In this document: in pieces, positions 11,636 to 22,002 of the stretch
How the letters are laid out: each line of letters opens with the position of its first letter
How positions within the stretch are numbered: position 1 is the first letter of the stretch
Assembly (NCBI RefSeq): GCF_016808335.1
Contig: NC_053153.1
Location: 26,770,090-26,834,089 of the forward strand
DNA length: 64,000 nt
Reading direction: 5' to 3'
Origin: Panicum virgatum
Taxonomy: Eukaryota > Streptophyta > Magnoliopsida > Poales > Poaceae
Position numbers and translations under genes: made by a program
The notes under the pieces: generated by a model
The model's database searches: none
The model's input: only the letters and a program-made list of their open reading frames with translations
What the model was told of the DNA's origin: nothing

Positions 11636-12394
11636 TTAAATGGTGGCAATAGACCCTTCGGGGTTCTCGAGTGGGGCTTGTGGGGTTCTCAAGAGTGGTC
11701 CCCATCCTATGACGGGCGTTCCAAGTAAGACATGGTCTTTCCCAATTGTCGGGACTGGCGTTCCACTTCCGGTCCATTCTTGCATATGCCGGTCTCGGGC
11801 CTGCCTGAGGCTCTCTTGGGCAACCGCTTCGCTGCTGACTGCGGCTGCGGCTCTTGCCTCGGCTTGGGCTGCCCGGATCTGTTGCAGTCTTACCGCGACC
11901 TCTGCTTGCTCGGCTCGATGGGTCTGCTCCCTCAGGATGTTGGCTTGCTCATCAAAGAGCTGGTCCAAGGAGGCTAGGTAAGTAGCCACTTGGTACAGGG
12001 GGTCTTCTTCATGACGGCGCCGTTCCAGACTTCTCATGCGTGCTTCCCAAACTGGGGTTCTGATGGCTGTAGGGAAGAACCTCATTGGTGTGGGGGCGAG
12101 GTGTCCTTCAAAAATCCGGCACAAATAACGGAGTGCCTTTCTGACGGCCAAGGGATAGGTGTCTTGCTACCTAAACCCCGTGGCGGTCACTCGCCATGGC
12201 TAGATGTCGGGGTAGCGGTCACTTCTGGCGATGACCAGGATCACCCTGCAGCGGAGGGTACCATGGTGCTCGTACTCTCTGCTGTAGTACCTTGGGTGTT
12301 CCGTAACGCCAAGGCTTTCCAGGGCACTGATCAAATGGCTGGGGAAGCCAGGTGCAGCTTGGCAATTGCCCTGGGTCCATCCTTCCTCAGCCAT
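11636..12394 (-). pseudogene. Pre-gag ORF of element 1, proximal copy (broken)
   Basis: One minus-strand frame starts MAEEGWTQGN at 12394 and runs to 11636 (about 253 codons) with two in-frame TAG codons between 12200 and 12151. The N-terminal part has PRYYSREYEHHGTLRC. The middle has RKALRYLCRIFEGHL and WEARMRSLERRR. Residues after that form an Ala/Glu/Gln-rich coiled coil (AEQAEVAVRLQQIRAAQAEA). The same order is seen in element 2 at 22003-22860. I know no function for it. It precedes gag and follows the primer-binding site. Confidence 0.7.
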
Positions 12395-12709
12395 CTAAAA
12401 GCAAAGGTAGAGTGAACAAGTTTTGCACGAATATTTAGGTACAAAGGGGAATAGATGGTATTTATTATTACAACATGGTGGGATACATATTTTATGGATA
12501 CATGATTATTAGAATAGGAGTTCTAGCTCAGAGTGCTACTACTATCATGGGGACTCTTCTTCGGTCTGGATAGGGCATTTCTTTGGTGGAAGACACTGTT
12601 CTATCACATCATCTTCAGTCTGAGTACCCCTATCCCAATGGGTTTCTTCGGTTTCTTCTTCTATCCACCCACCTATTCCTCTGCGAGCCTCGTACTCTTG
12701 CCATTGGGC

Positions 12710-13272
12710 TTAGGGAGCGGCTAGGGAATACTCGGCGCGTGCGGCTCTTGTCCGTTGTTCTTCCAGTTCTTGGGTTGTCTTTTCTACCCTATGGATTTGG
12801 TGCTTCAGTTGTGCCACCTGTTCGCGGTAGAGCTCATCCAGGCCGGTGAGGTAGATGGATAGGTGGGAGACCGTATCTTCTAGTCTTCTTCTTCTCTCCC
12901 AAGTCCTCTCATTCGGGCAATCCATGAGCGTCCTCTTCCTTCCGTAGGCGGGAAAAATCCCATAGAAGTCCGCTGGAGATGATGCTTGCAGACCACACGT
13001 AGACGTCGCAGGGCTTTTCGGGCGGCCTTTCGGTAGGTGTCACAGAAGCGAAAGCCAGTGGTGGAGATGAACTAGGGGTCCACGTCAAGGTAGCGGGTGC
13101 TTTTTCCTACGAAGATCATCATGTTGCACCGAAGGGTGCCCCTGGAGTCGTACTCCCGGTAGACGTACTCTAGTGGGTCCACAACTCCGATGCATTCCAA
13201 GCTGAGCAGCAGTAACTTAGGAAGGCCGGGCTCTGCGTGGCAGATTCTGCCACTCCATCCATTGTCAGCCAT
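12710..13272 (-). pseudogene. Pre-gag ORF of element 1, distal second copy (broken)
   Basis: A second, diverged version of the same ORF starts MADNGWSGRI at 13272. It has LEYVYREYDSRGTLRC, matching the proximal copy's motif, and a stop near 13072. A frameshift leads to the frame 12925-12710 with a Glu/Gln-rich coiled coil (YREQVAQLKHQIHRVEKT). The two copies clearly differ from each other, so the internal duplication is old. Element 2 has only one copy. Confidence 0.65.
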
Positions 13273-13399
13273 CTGGAACAGGGCAAGAACCAGCGGTGAG
13301 TACTTGTGTGAAAGAAGGATTAAGAAAGGGAAAGTCCTCATGTAAAATGGCCTGAAAAAGGGTCTCAATCCTAAGGGTCGCGTCCTACGGCCAACCTAT

Positions 13400-13412
13400 G
13401 GCTCTGATACCA
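13400..13412 (-). promoter_or_regulatory. Primer-binding site of element 1
   Basis: The minus strand reads TGGTATCAGAGCC, complementary to the 3' end of initiator tRNA-Met, two bases from the LTR end. This fixes the orientation of element 1 and the border of its 5' LTR. Confidence 0.9.
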
Positions 13413-13414
13413 CC

Positions 13415-13649
13415 TAAAGCATCCCCTCATCAGAGAAGACTTAAAAGTGATACAATATTAGTCCCAGGAGGCTGATAACACTTTTATTACATCTGATGGT
13501 ACATCACCGTACAACTCTACGCGGAAGTGGGCAGTGAAGCGCCACTATCATGAGGATAACAACTAACACCCACACAACGATATTAACTACGAAAAGGGGT
13601 CATCAGAGTCTTGCATCATACGGAACTTCCTGCGGGTGACCCTATCCAC
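13415..13649 (-). repeat. Remnant of the original 5' LTR of element 1 (235 bp)
   Basis: This matches 3513-3748 with about 13 differences by eye. Its terminal TGAAGCG is changed to TAAAGCA. It stops at TCCAC (13645-13649), a word also present at 2149-2153, after which copy B of the long direct repeat begins. It is therefore the left side of a duplication junction, not a natural LTR end. Confidence 0.85.
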
Positions 13650-16474
13650 CCTACGCGGATTTTGTTGTCTAGAGGTTCTGTCAACACCCCCAAAGTGTTT
13701 ATCTCTAGATTTGACTGCTTCTCTTGGGGGCCGGATTCAATTTAGTGTCTGCTCGTTAGTATATAAGCATTGCATGATAGATCTCGACTGCTACAAAGTG
13801 ATGTGCTGAAAGGCTGTATGGTGGGATCTGGGGATGTCCTTCAGCCTCTGTGACACAGGAGACATGAGACTCCTGACTGGTGAATATGGGACTAGGGGCA
13901 ACCGTCTATTTATATGCTTTTTGTTGTACTATCATTTTCTTCAAACTCCTGTGGTTCTTGCTTAAAGAGATCACGACGACCCAAGAATACTTTTAGGTAC
14001 ATAGGATCGGTGCTCCAAAAGGATGGCGATATTGATGAAGATGTTAGGTATAGAATTTTTGCTAGCCGGTTGAAATGGCATCAAGCTTCTGGTGTCTTTT
14101 GTGACAGGAGAGTGCCACAGAAGCTAAAAGGCAAGTTCTATACGACAGTGATTCGTCCGGACATATGGGTGCGACTAATGTATTGTTCGAGCCAGTGCAC
14201 AAGGGTTTTGGGTATGGTAGTAGGAGTCAAGAGGGGGAGGATGTTTTGAACTTCGCGTTGGCCTACGACTTGTTGATAGCGAATACCATTTTTAAGAAGA
14301 GTGAATCCCATCTTGTGACGTTTCATAGTGGACAACACTTGAGCCTGCTCAACTTTATCCTTGCCAGGAGGGAGGATAGATGTGATTGCTTAGATTGTAA
14401 GGTGATACATGGGGAGTGTGTTGTCCCTCAAGCTTGTGGTGGCGGACTTTCATCTTTGGGTACGTGTCCACCAGGACAAACGTACCAAGATTGTGAGAAC
14501 AAAATAGTCGAAGCTTAGAGGGGAAGCGGCGCAAACGTTTAAGGAGAGGATGCTAGGTGAGGAGCCTTAGGAAGAAGGAGAAGATGAAGATGACATGTGG
14601 CTAAAGATGGTAACATGTGTTCGGAAGGTGACCTCAGAGGTGTTTGGCATGAGTAGGGGAGACAAACGGGAGGAAAAAGATAACTGGTGGTGGAATGATG
14701 AGGTGCAAAGGGCTATTAAGGAGAAGTGTTTCAAGCGCCTCCACCTTGACAAGAGTGCAGCCAACATCGAGGGCTATAAACTAGCAAAGAGGGTTGCAAA
14801 TCGAGCTATGAGTGTAGCAAATGGTAAGGCGTATGACTGACCTATATCAGCGACTAGGAATGAAAGAAAGGGAGAAGGACATTTATAGAATGGCTAGGAT
14901 CCGCAAACGGAAGATAAGGGACATCAACCAAATCAAATGCATCAAGGATGGGACAGAATGATTTCTAGCGAAGGACGAGAAGAGAGTACTTCGATTTAAT
15001 GGGGAGAGTGAAGCGTCCCCTCATAAGAGAAGACTTAAAAGTGATACAATATCAGTCCCAGGAGGCTGATAACACTTTTATTACATCAGACGGTACATCA
15101 CCGTACAACTCTACGCGGAAGTGGGCAATGAAGCACCACTATCGCGACGATAACAACTAACACCCACACAATGATATTAACTACGAAAAGGGGGTCATCA
15201 GAGTCTTGCTCCATACGGAACTTCCTGCGGGTGACCCTATCCACAGGCAAGGTTTGGTGCAGGACGGAACCTCTACTCGACGTCTTCGGGAACGAAGTCT
15301 GGGTCTTCCTCTGTAAAAATTAAGAATGGGGTGAGTACAAACGTACTCAGCAATTCCAACCACACCCACGGAGGGGTATAAACAGAATATAATGCACAGG
15401 GTAAGTCAAAGATAAGGCTAGGGTTTAATTTGCGGAAAGCTAAGTTTTATGCAGGGGTTCATTTGAAAGAAAGGATTTTCAAAGCAAGTTTTCTTATACC
15501 GAGGAACACGTAGTGTTGACCCACATGGGATCCTAGTTTTAAGCTGCTACCGGACTCCTCATCCGCCGTAGCACATGGCACAACTGCCGAACACTTTTCC
15601 AAAATAACTCACGCCAACCCATCCATTCCCAGAAGAAACACTAGTTATGTGACCACACCGTAACTCGCCCAGTACCGTGGGCATGGCTATTCGAATAGAT
15701 TTTAACTCTGCAGAGGTGTGCAACTTTACCCACAAGCGGGGTACCGCAACTCGATCACCTTAGTGTCGGTGCATATCCCAATAACAAAGCCATTACCCAC
15801 CTTAGCTAGACCTAACCAGCCACCACGGGATCCACCAAGGGGTCATTGACCTATCACAGAGGTTTTAACCGGGGCATAAGTCACACAGAACTAATCCCTT
15901 CTCCTTGATCACCCGTTGCTCTCAGCTCTCCTGATGGTTGTCAGACTAACTAGTGGGGTTTATGCTAAGCCATTGCCCATTCAACGGTCGAGTGGTTTGC
16001 ACGATAATGGAGTTAGGTGAGATGACACACCAACTCAATCCTTAGTTGTGACAAGATGGATATCTCCCTTCCTTGCTCTGCCACACAGGCACGAGCACAC
16101 CGTTCGGCAATTCACCCAGAAGCGCCATCCATCTCGTCTAATATCATCTTTCGAAATTCCACATTTTCCCTTCTCACACACTCACACATTTTTCCTTTTG
16201 TAAACAAGTTGTATTGTGTTTAAGGTCATAAGCGTTCTAGCAGCGATTAACGTCCAAACAAATCACATTCAGACATTAATAAAGGTGGTCAAGGAATGGT
16301 TATAACAAATCAATGGGTGGCTATCCAACCATGTTTTCAGCAGGCAAAACATATGTAATTTTATAAAACAAGCCAATAGGTTGTGTTTATAAAAACTAGG
16401 ACGAAATATGCATCAAAGGATAGGATTGAACTTACCGTTCTCAAATCCTTTCGGGGAAGTCCTGGTCGAGGTAC
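13645..16474 (+). repeat. Long direct repeat, copy B (2,830 bp)
   Basis: This is a second copy of 2149-4978 with the same internal order: flank, scrambled RTE fragment, then LTR start. Differences are few and scattered single bases. After 16474 the LTR continues, but 841 bp corresponding to 4979-5819 are missing. Confidence 0.92.
13974..15008 (+). mobile_element. Rearranged RTE-type fragment, copy B
   Basis: This is the duplicate of 2478-3512, with the same two joined pieces, the same stops and the same abrupt end against an LTR. The shared breaks show that the fragment was already dead and rearranged when it was duplicated. Confidence 0.75.
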
Positions 16475-17233
16475 GGTGGCGGGCGGAGGTGGCCGGCTAT
16501 GGCTGTGGCGGCGGTGCTGTAGACTTGGGGAAGGGGCGAGCGGTGGTGGAGATGGTTGTGGTGGCCGAGAGCTGTGCGGAGGCCCTCTTTATTGGCCGGG
16601 AGAGGCGGTGGAGGGGGGGGGGGCGCCGGTGGCCGAGCTCGGCGGCCATTAATGGCGGTTTGTCCTCGTCGGGGTGTCGCGGAGCAGCGGCGCGATTCGC
16701 AGCGGCGTACAGGATGACGAGACGGCTCAGGCAGCGGCGAGCGGCGCGTCGAGCATCCCGGGTGTGTGGAGCAGCGAACTAGTGGCTGGCAGCGTGATGC
16801 ACGGCGCGGTATGTGGTGATGCGACGCGTGCGGCAGGGCATCATGGTCGCAAAGTGCTGCGCGTGGTCGCGAGCGACGGGGCTGGGTGGTGGGCGGCTCG
16901 GCGTGGTGCTGGGTGCAGCGTGCGGTCCTGTCGCGGGACCGGTGTGTCGTGCATGCGGCGAGGCTGCAGCGGCGGGGTCCGCGGCGAGGCGTGGCGTGCG
17001 AGTTGCAGGGTGCGTTGCCTGGCGTGCTTTAGTTGTTTGCTTTCCTGCGTGCTGGGTGCGTGTGCGTGGTTGCAAGCATGTAGGTGTTGCACTGTTGGAC
17101 TCAACAGGAAGAAGAAGGACTAGCAAGAAGGAAGATAGTTGGCGTGATCATGGATTAGAGAAGAAAATAATTAGGTGATACTTAGGCCAAGGAAGGATTA
17201 GAGCCTCGATCGGAAAAGGGGTTTAGGAATGAC
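15009..17233 (-). repeat. Duplicated LTR copy of element 1 with internal deletion
   Basis: This corresponds to 3513-4978 joined to 5820-6568. The 841 bp missing between them were removed at a 2 bp match (AC). The last 80 bp of the LTR start are missing: the sequence switches at GAC (17231-17233) to element 2's pol. The TATA box is mutated to AATAAAG. The copies of the two candidate exons differ: the terminal one is kept (15273-15310) and most of the internal one lies in the deleted stretch. Confidence 0.85.
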
Positions 17234-18900
17234 CTCAACCTTAGACAGAGAAGATGGTTGGAGTTGATCAAAGACTATGATTTGGAAATTCATTACCACC
17301 CTGGAAAGGCTAATGTGGTGGCTGATGTGCTCAGTCGTAAAGCATATTGCCATCACTTAGTCACACAAGCCCTAGAGCTGAGTGAAGAAATGAGGAAGTT
17401 GAACCTAAGGGTTGTACGCCACTCTTGCAATTATAATCTTAGTGTCCATCCCGTCCTGGTTGACCAGATAAAGGAAGCTTAAATGGAGGATAAAAGATTG
17501 GTATGGATTAAAGGTCGCAACAGTGAAGGCAAAGCCCCAGATTTCAGAGTAGATAAAGATGGAGTCTTGTGGTTCAAGAAGAGATTATGTGTGCCTAAGA
17601 AAGGTCATTTCCGCAGGACCATCTTGGATGAAGCCCATAACTCAGCCTATTCCATTCACCCTGGCACTACGAAAATGTACCTGGACCTTAAGGAGAAGTA
17701 TTGGTGGAATGGTATGAAGGGGGATATCGCTCGATTCGTCGCTCATTGTGATGTGTGCAAAAGGGTTAAGGCAGAGCATCAGAAGCCCACTGGATTACTC
17801 TAGCCATTGCCGATCCCAGTATGGAAGTGGGATGAAGTTAGTATGGATTTTATCACCGGTCTAACAAGAACCCAGAGCGGTCATGACTCAGTTTGGGTGA
17901 TTGTTGACCGACTCACTAAAGTGGCACACTTCATCCCAGTGCGTACCACTTATGGAGGTGATAGATTAGCCAAATTATATATGGAGCGTATTGTGAAGTT
18001 GCAAGGAGTACCTAAGAGGAGAGGCACCCAGTTCACTTCGAGATTCTGGAGCAGGTTACATGAAGCACTTGGTACAAAGTTGGACTTCAGTTCAGCCTAT
18101 CATCCTCAGACTGATGGCCAGACCGAAAGAGTTAATCAGATCCTTGAAGACATGCTAAGAGCCTGTGTTCTTACTTATGGCAAAAATTGGGAAGATAGTT
18201 TGCCATATGCAGAGTTCTCTTACAACAACAGCTACCAGTCAAGCTTAAAGATGTCGCCGTTTGAAGCCCTCTATAGGAGGAAGTGTCGCACACCTCTCAT
18301 GTGGACCGAAGTCGGTGACCGCATTATTGAGGGCCCAGATTTTATTAAAGAAGCAGAAGACAAGATAGCAGAAATCTGAGAGAATCTAAAGGCAGCTCAA
18401 TCCCGCCAGAAAAGTTATGCCAATAAAAGAAGACGTACACTCAGCTTCGAAGTTGGAGACTATGTGTACCTTAAAGTTTCCCCAATTCACAGCACACGCA
18501 GATTCCAGGTACGAGGAAAGTTGGCTCCACATTACATTGGACCTTTCCCAATTATCAAGAAAGTGGGAGCGGTAGCCTATAAGCTTCAGTTGCCAGCAGA
18601 GATGTCAGATGTACACGATGTATTCCATGTGTCCCAACTCAGAAAGTGTCTGCGAGTACCAGAAGAACAAGTGGCCCAGAGACAATCGACCTGCAGGATG
18701 ATCTCAGATATCAAGAGGTACCAGTAAAAATTCTGGACACTGTGACGCAAAGAACCCGCAACTCAGAAGTCAGGATTTGCTGAGTTCAGTGGAGAAGGCA
18801 TTCGGAAGCAGAAGCAACTTGGGAGAGAGAAGACGCGCTCCGAGCCGAGTTTCCCAGTCTCCTTAGTGGTGAAGCTGAATCTCGGGGACGAGATTCAACC
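17234..18900 (+). pseudogene. Element 2 pol fragment (RNase H end to chromodomain), truncated copy
   Basis: This matches 25924-27590 at a constant offset of 8,690 bp. It begins inside RNase H ([13 protein letters not shown]) and runs through integrase to the chromodomain region. Shared with the full copy are the TAG at 17801-17803, the lost second catalytic Asp of integrase (GVPKRRGTQF) and the frameshift near 18700. Private changes are a TAA at 17480 (CAA in the other copy) and a TGA at 18377 (AGA in the other copy). It is a dead fragment lying directly before an LTR of the same family. Confidence 0.9.
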
Positions 18901-20255
18901 TAAGTGGGGTAGGTTTGTAACATCCCAGTTTTCATCACGATTAAGGGGGAGTGTTGAAATATATAATGCAAACTCCTAGAAGGTTCTATAAAAATAAGGA
19001 TAAACCATGGCATAATTTTGTTCACCATGACAAGGTTCTGGAATGTTCCACAAGAATCATAAGAAGACATGAAGCTTGGATATTTTCTTGTCATGGTAAA
19101 ATTTAGAATTTTCTATAAATAGATATTTGTAGGGAACTTAGATATTTGTAGGGAACTTCCTAGAGTGTGACATGTGTCACTCATCCAAGAGGGTATGGGT
19201 GCCTATATAAGGAGGGTGGCACCCCTTGCCATGCCATACTACTCCATTCCATCCCATACACATCCAAGGGCATGGTAGAAGTGAGCATATGTAGAGTGTG
19301 CTAGGTGTGTCTTCCTTTGTTGCTCCAATAAGGTAAGCATCTTTATAAGTGTTAGTCTCCCGGTTAAGCTTAGCCCTTAGTGTATAAGTTGTGATCCATC
19401 GAAGGTTGGCTCTGTCACCCGGGATCACAAAAGGGTCTGGGCTTCATCGAAGGTTGGCTCTACCACCCGGAAGCCAGCTTCATCTGTTGGTAGGCTCTGC
19501 CTCCCGGAAGCAAAAGGCGGCTCTGCCATCAAAAGGACCCGGTACACTAAGTAACTAGAAGCTGACCGACTCTGAAGTGAGTTGGTATAGATCCTCAACT
19601 TAGTAGGGCCACCTCAATTTCCAACAATCACTAAAATAAAACTTATGTTGCAATTAAACTAGTAACGTAAAATAATACTAACGTCATATGAGGTATTACA
19701 TAATTACTAGGCAAACTATTTTATACTCTTGCCTTGCGTTAGTACATTTGTTCCCTCCAGTAACCAGCATACGCATGCTTGCACCTAAGACAAAAATCAT
19801 CTCGTCTCTTTCCATAAAAACCTCTCGAGTCACCGTACCATGCCATAATTCCCAGACAATCATGACAGTGCCTACCTCCTTTGCCATAACTTCATCATTC
19901 CCTGGAAGCCACAGAGTACCCACACCATTGACCTTGAAATGACCCGTCATGGCAGCACCCACCTCGCTATAAATCGGGGTCGCCACGCACAGTGCCGGCC
20001 GAGATTTTTTCCGCCGAACCGCCTCACGCACGCGCGACACGCCGGCCCCACGATGGGACCGCACACTGCCGCCGGCACCACACCGTGCCGCCCACCTCCG
20101 CGTCCCCACCTCACCCATGCCACTGCAGCGTCCTCGCCGCCTTTGCCGCCTCGACGCTCGCGCCTTCAGCGCTGCCACTGTTCGCGTTGACGACGAGCTG
20201 CCGCAGCCCACGCCGTCGCCTGTCCTTGCGCTACGCTGCTGCTGCTCTCCTCGCC

Positions 20256-20262
20256 TATAAAA
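20256..20262 (+). promoter_or_regulatory. TATA box of element 2 5' LTR
   Basis: TATAAAA in a GC-rich setting (TCGCCTATAAAAGGAGCG). The same site in the 3' LTR is 28946-28952. Transcription would be expected to begin about 30 bp further on, which places the candidate LTR exons downstream within the transcript. Confidence 0.65.
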
Positions 20263-20698
20263 GGAGCGAGGCCGTGACGAGCCCCGTCACCAGCCCAAGC
20301 ACACCGAGCCGCTTTGCTCCGCCAGCTGAACCACTCCTCCCGAGCCCAGCTCACTCACGAGATGAAGCTCCAACAATTGGCCCTCTTCCTCGAGCTGTTC
20401 CGCTCCAAGGTGAGATGGTAGGCAGCTCTCCCGACCATTAACTCCGCAATACTAATAAAGGCCCAAAACACCCATCAGGCCGTGAGCACTTAATCCAAAT
20501 CATTCTATTTTCAGAATTGAATACCGACCAATACTGTAAACTCAATATCTCCTTCATATCAACTCCTTTTCACGTAACTATTTTTCCTAAACTCTCCTCA
20601 AATCATATACTATCTATTCCTCCTATTTTCATCTCTATTTGAGCTTATTTTATTGCTTGCTTGTGTTTGTTTGCCGGTTGTGCCGTTTTTGCCCGTAG

Positions 20699-20812
20699 AT
20701 CACGTAGTGACCGAGGAGGAGCCTGCCAAGGAGCCAGAAGACCCGTACCACGAGCAGGAAGCCGCCATCGCCGACGCGTACGAAAGCGAAGGCAAGTTTC
20801 ATCGACCCCTAC
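20699..20812 (+). other. Candidate internal exon in element 2 5' LTR
   Basis: A pyrimidine-rich tract and GTAG precede the stretch, and GTGAGT follows it. The 114 nt hold an open acidic peptide: DHVVTEEEPAKEPEDPYHE at the start and YESEGKFHRPL at the end. The phases fit the next candidate exon at 21575 (one base left over, two bases taken up). The first exon is unresolved: the ATG at 20365 that leads to a GT donor (AAG|GTGAGA) is out of phase and is ACG in the 3' LTR. The 3' LTR copy is 29388-29501. Confidence 0.4.
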
Positions 20813-21536
20813 GTGAGTGGTTGCATCCATGTGAGGACGTTTAGCTGTAGCCTGGGTCTAGGATCGATTACATATACCAGTACTTGAGTGATTGAGTGTG
20901 CTCATGCATGCATCTGAGTAGTCATGCATATCCAGAGCTGAGACTAGGATACATAGGGATCTGGCTGAGACTAGGGCCGCTGGGTATGCTGGAGCCAGCG
21001 CTACCGTGGTGGTAGACTGGCAGGTGAGTGCTACCGTGGTGGTAGGCTCGAATTGACATGTTGAGGGATGGTTGCTGCCCTGGTGAACCATAAGGACCGA
21101 GTTGTTTTGACATCTCACCTAGCGTACTTTAGTACGACCACAGGTTCCGGTATGGGCCGGACTTAGCCTAATCCCACTGGTTAGCCTGACGGTCGTAGGG
21201 ATGGTTTACGGGTATGGACCATTGGAGTCAGGGCCCGAGGGTTTGTGCGACCGGGCTGGGGCGTGACCACGGCTGGGTGTCGGCTATGTCGGTTGTCCGT
21301 TTGGGCAGCCGAGCGTGTGGGTACAGTGTATGACCTCTGTAGAGTGTATAATCCATTCGAATGGTCCGTGCCCACGGTATGGGCAGGCTACGGTGTGGTC
21401 CTGACAACTTGTGAGCTACCTATTGTGGGTTGTGTCGGGAAGGGGTTGCATACCATTAGTTGCATTGCTAATGCATTGTGCTCAATGTGCGTCGTGCATG
21501 TCATTTCCCCTCCCGTAGGGCGAGGTGGAGCTTGCT

Positions 21537-21552
21537 GAGTACTTTTGTACTC
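21537..21552 (+). repeat. Conserved GAGTAC/GTACTC hairpin in element 2 LTR
   Basis: A 6 bp stem with a TTTT loop lies just before the acceptor of the candidate terminal exon. The same stem with different loop bases is present in the diverged LTR of element 1 (3837-3852). Confidence 0.5.
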
Positions 21553-21574
21553 ACCCCTGTTGATTTTTCTCCAG

Positions 21575-21609
21575 AGGATCCTGACTTTGTGCCAGAAGAC
21601 TACGAGTAG
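21575..21609 (+). other. Candidate terminal exon in element 2 5' LTR
   Basis: After TTTTTCTCCAG the frame reads DPDFVPEDYE and TAG. It matches the minus-strand segment at 3777-3814 of element 1, with mostly third-position differences. The 3' LTR copy at 30264-30298 is unchanged in sequence. Confidence 0.4.
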
Positions 21610-21746
21610 ATCGTGTCCGCACCCAAGCTGATCGAGTGGAGCCGTGATGGATGAAGAGCTAGTCCTCCATGCCATCATGCTAGTCGTTATTCTATGGTTG
21701 TTCTATGTAGCGTTGTGTTGTCACTTCACCCCTCGTGTACGTGTTG

Positions 21747-21752
21747 AATAAA
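21747..21752 (+). terminator. Poly(A) signal of element 2 LTR
   Basis: AATAAA in GTTGAATAAAGCTTTG, about 110 bp before the LTR end. It is the expected place for transcript cleavage in the 3' LTR, where the word is kept at 30436-30441. Confidence 0.5.
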
Positions 21753-21861
21753 GCTTTGTATGACTCTGGACTCCACTTGATGTAACATGTATTATGCCGG
21801 AGACCTTATTCGGTAATTAATACATGGTTTAGCCATGATCTTCGGGTTGGGGCGCTTCAAG

Positions 21862-21874
21862 TGGTATCAGAGCC
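21862..21874 (+). promoter_or_regulatory. Primer-binding site of element 2
   Basis: TGGTATCAGAGCC, complementary to the initiator tRNA-Met 3' end, two bases after the LTR. It is identical to the site of element 1. Confidence 0.92.
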
Positions 21875-22002
21875 ATGCTTTGCTGTAGGATGCGAACCGG
21901 TAGTAAACAATGACTGTAAGAGCCCTAGGATGGTCAACCCTTGAAAATATATTACACCTTAAACTTTATCATTGTTATGCTAACCCTACCCTTGAAAATC
22001 AG

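Larger units (their letters stand above)
18916..21859 (+). repeat. 5' LTR of element 2, 2,944 bp
   Basis: It starts TGTAACATCCC after the purine tract AAGTGGGGTAGGTT and ends GGGGCGCTTCA two bases before the primer-binding site. It is preceded by another partial internal region, so it is both the 3' LTR of the truncated copy and the 5' LTR of the full copy. I counted about 49 differences from the 3' LTR over 2.87 kb (near 98.3% identity), mostly transitions. Short repeats lie within it: GCTACCGTGGTGGTAG at 21000 and 21030, and CATCGAAGGTTGGCTCT at 19397 and 19445. Confidence 0.92.

Noticed and set aside
19696..20211. Long minus-strand frame in the element 2 LTR, nearly identical in both LTR copies
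   Set aside because: Similarity follows from the recent LTR duplication; the peptide is Arg/Ala-rich and antisense to the LTR transcript.
20365..20412. An ATG-initiated exon (MKLQQLALFLELF) ending in AAG|GTGAGA, as first exon of the LTR gene
   Set aside because: Its phase does not fit the exon at 20699 (a stop would follow at once) and the ATG is ACG in the 3' LTR, so it is not conserved.
18916..21859. A solo LTR
   Set aside because: Internal sequence of the same family lies on both sides, so it is part of an array.
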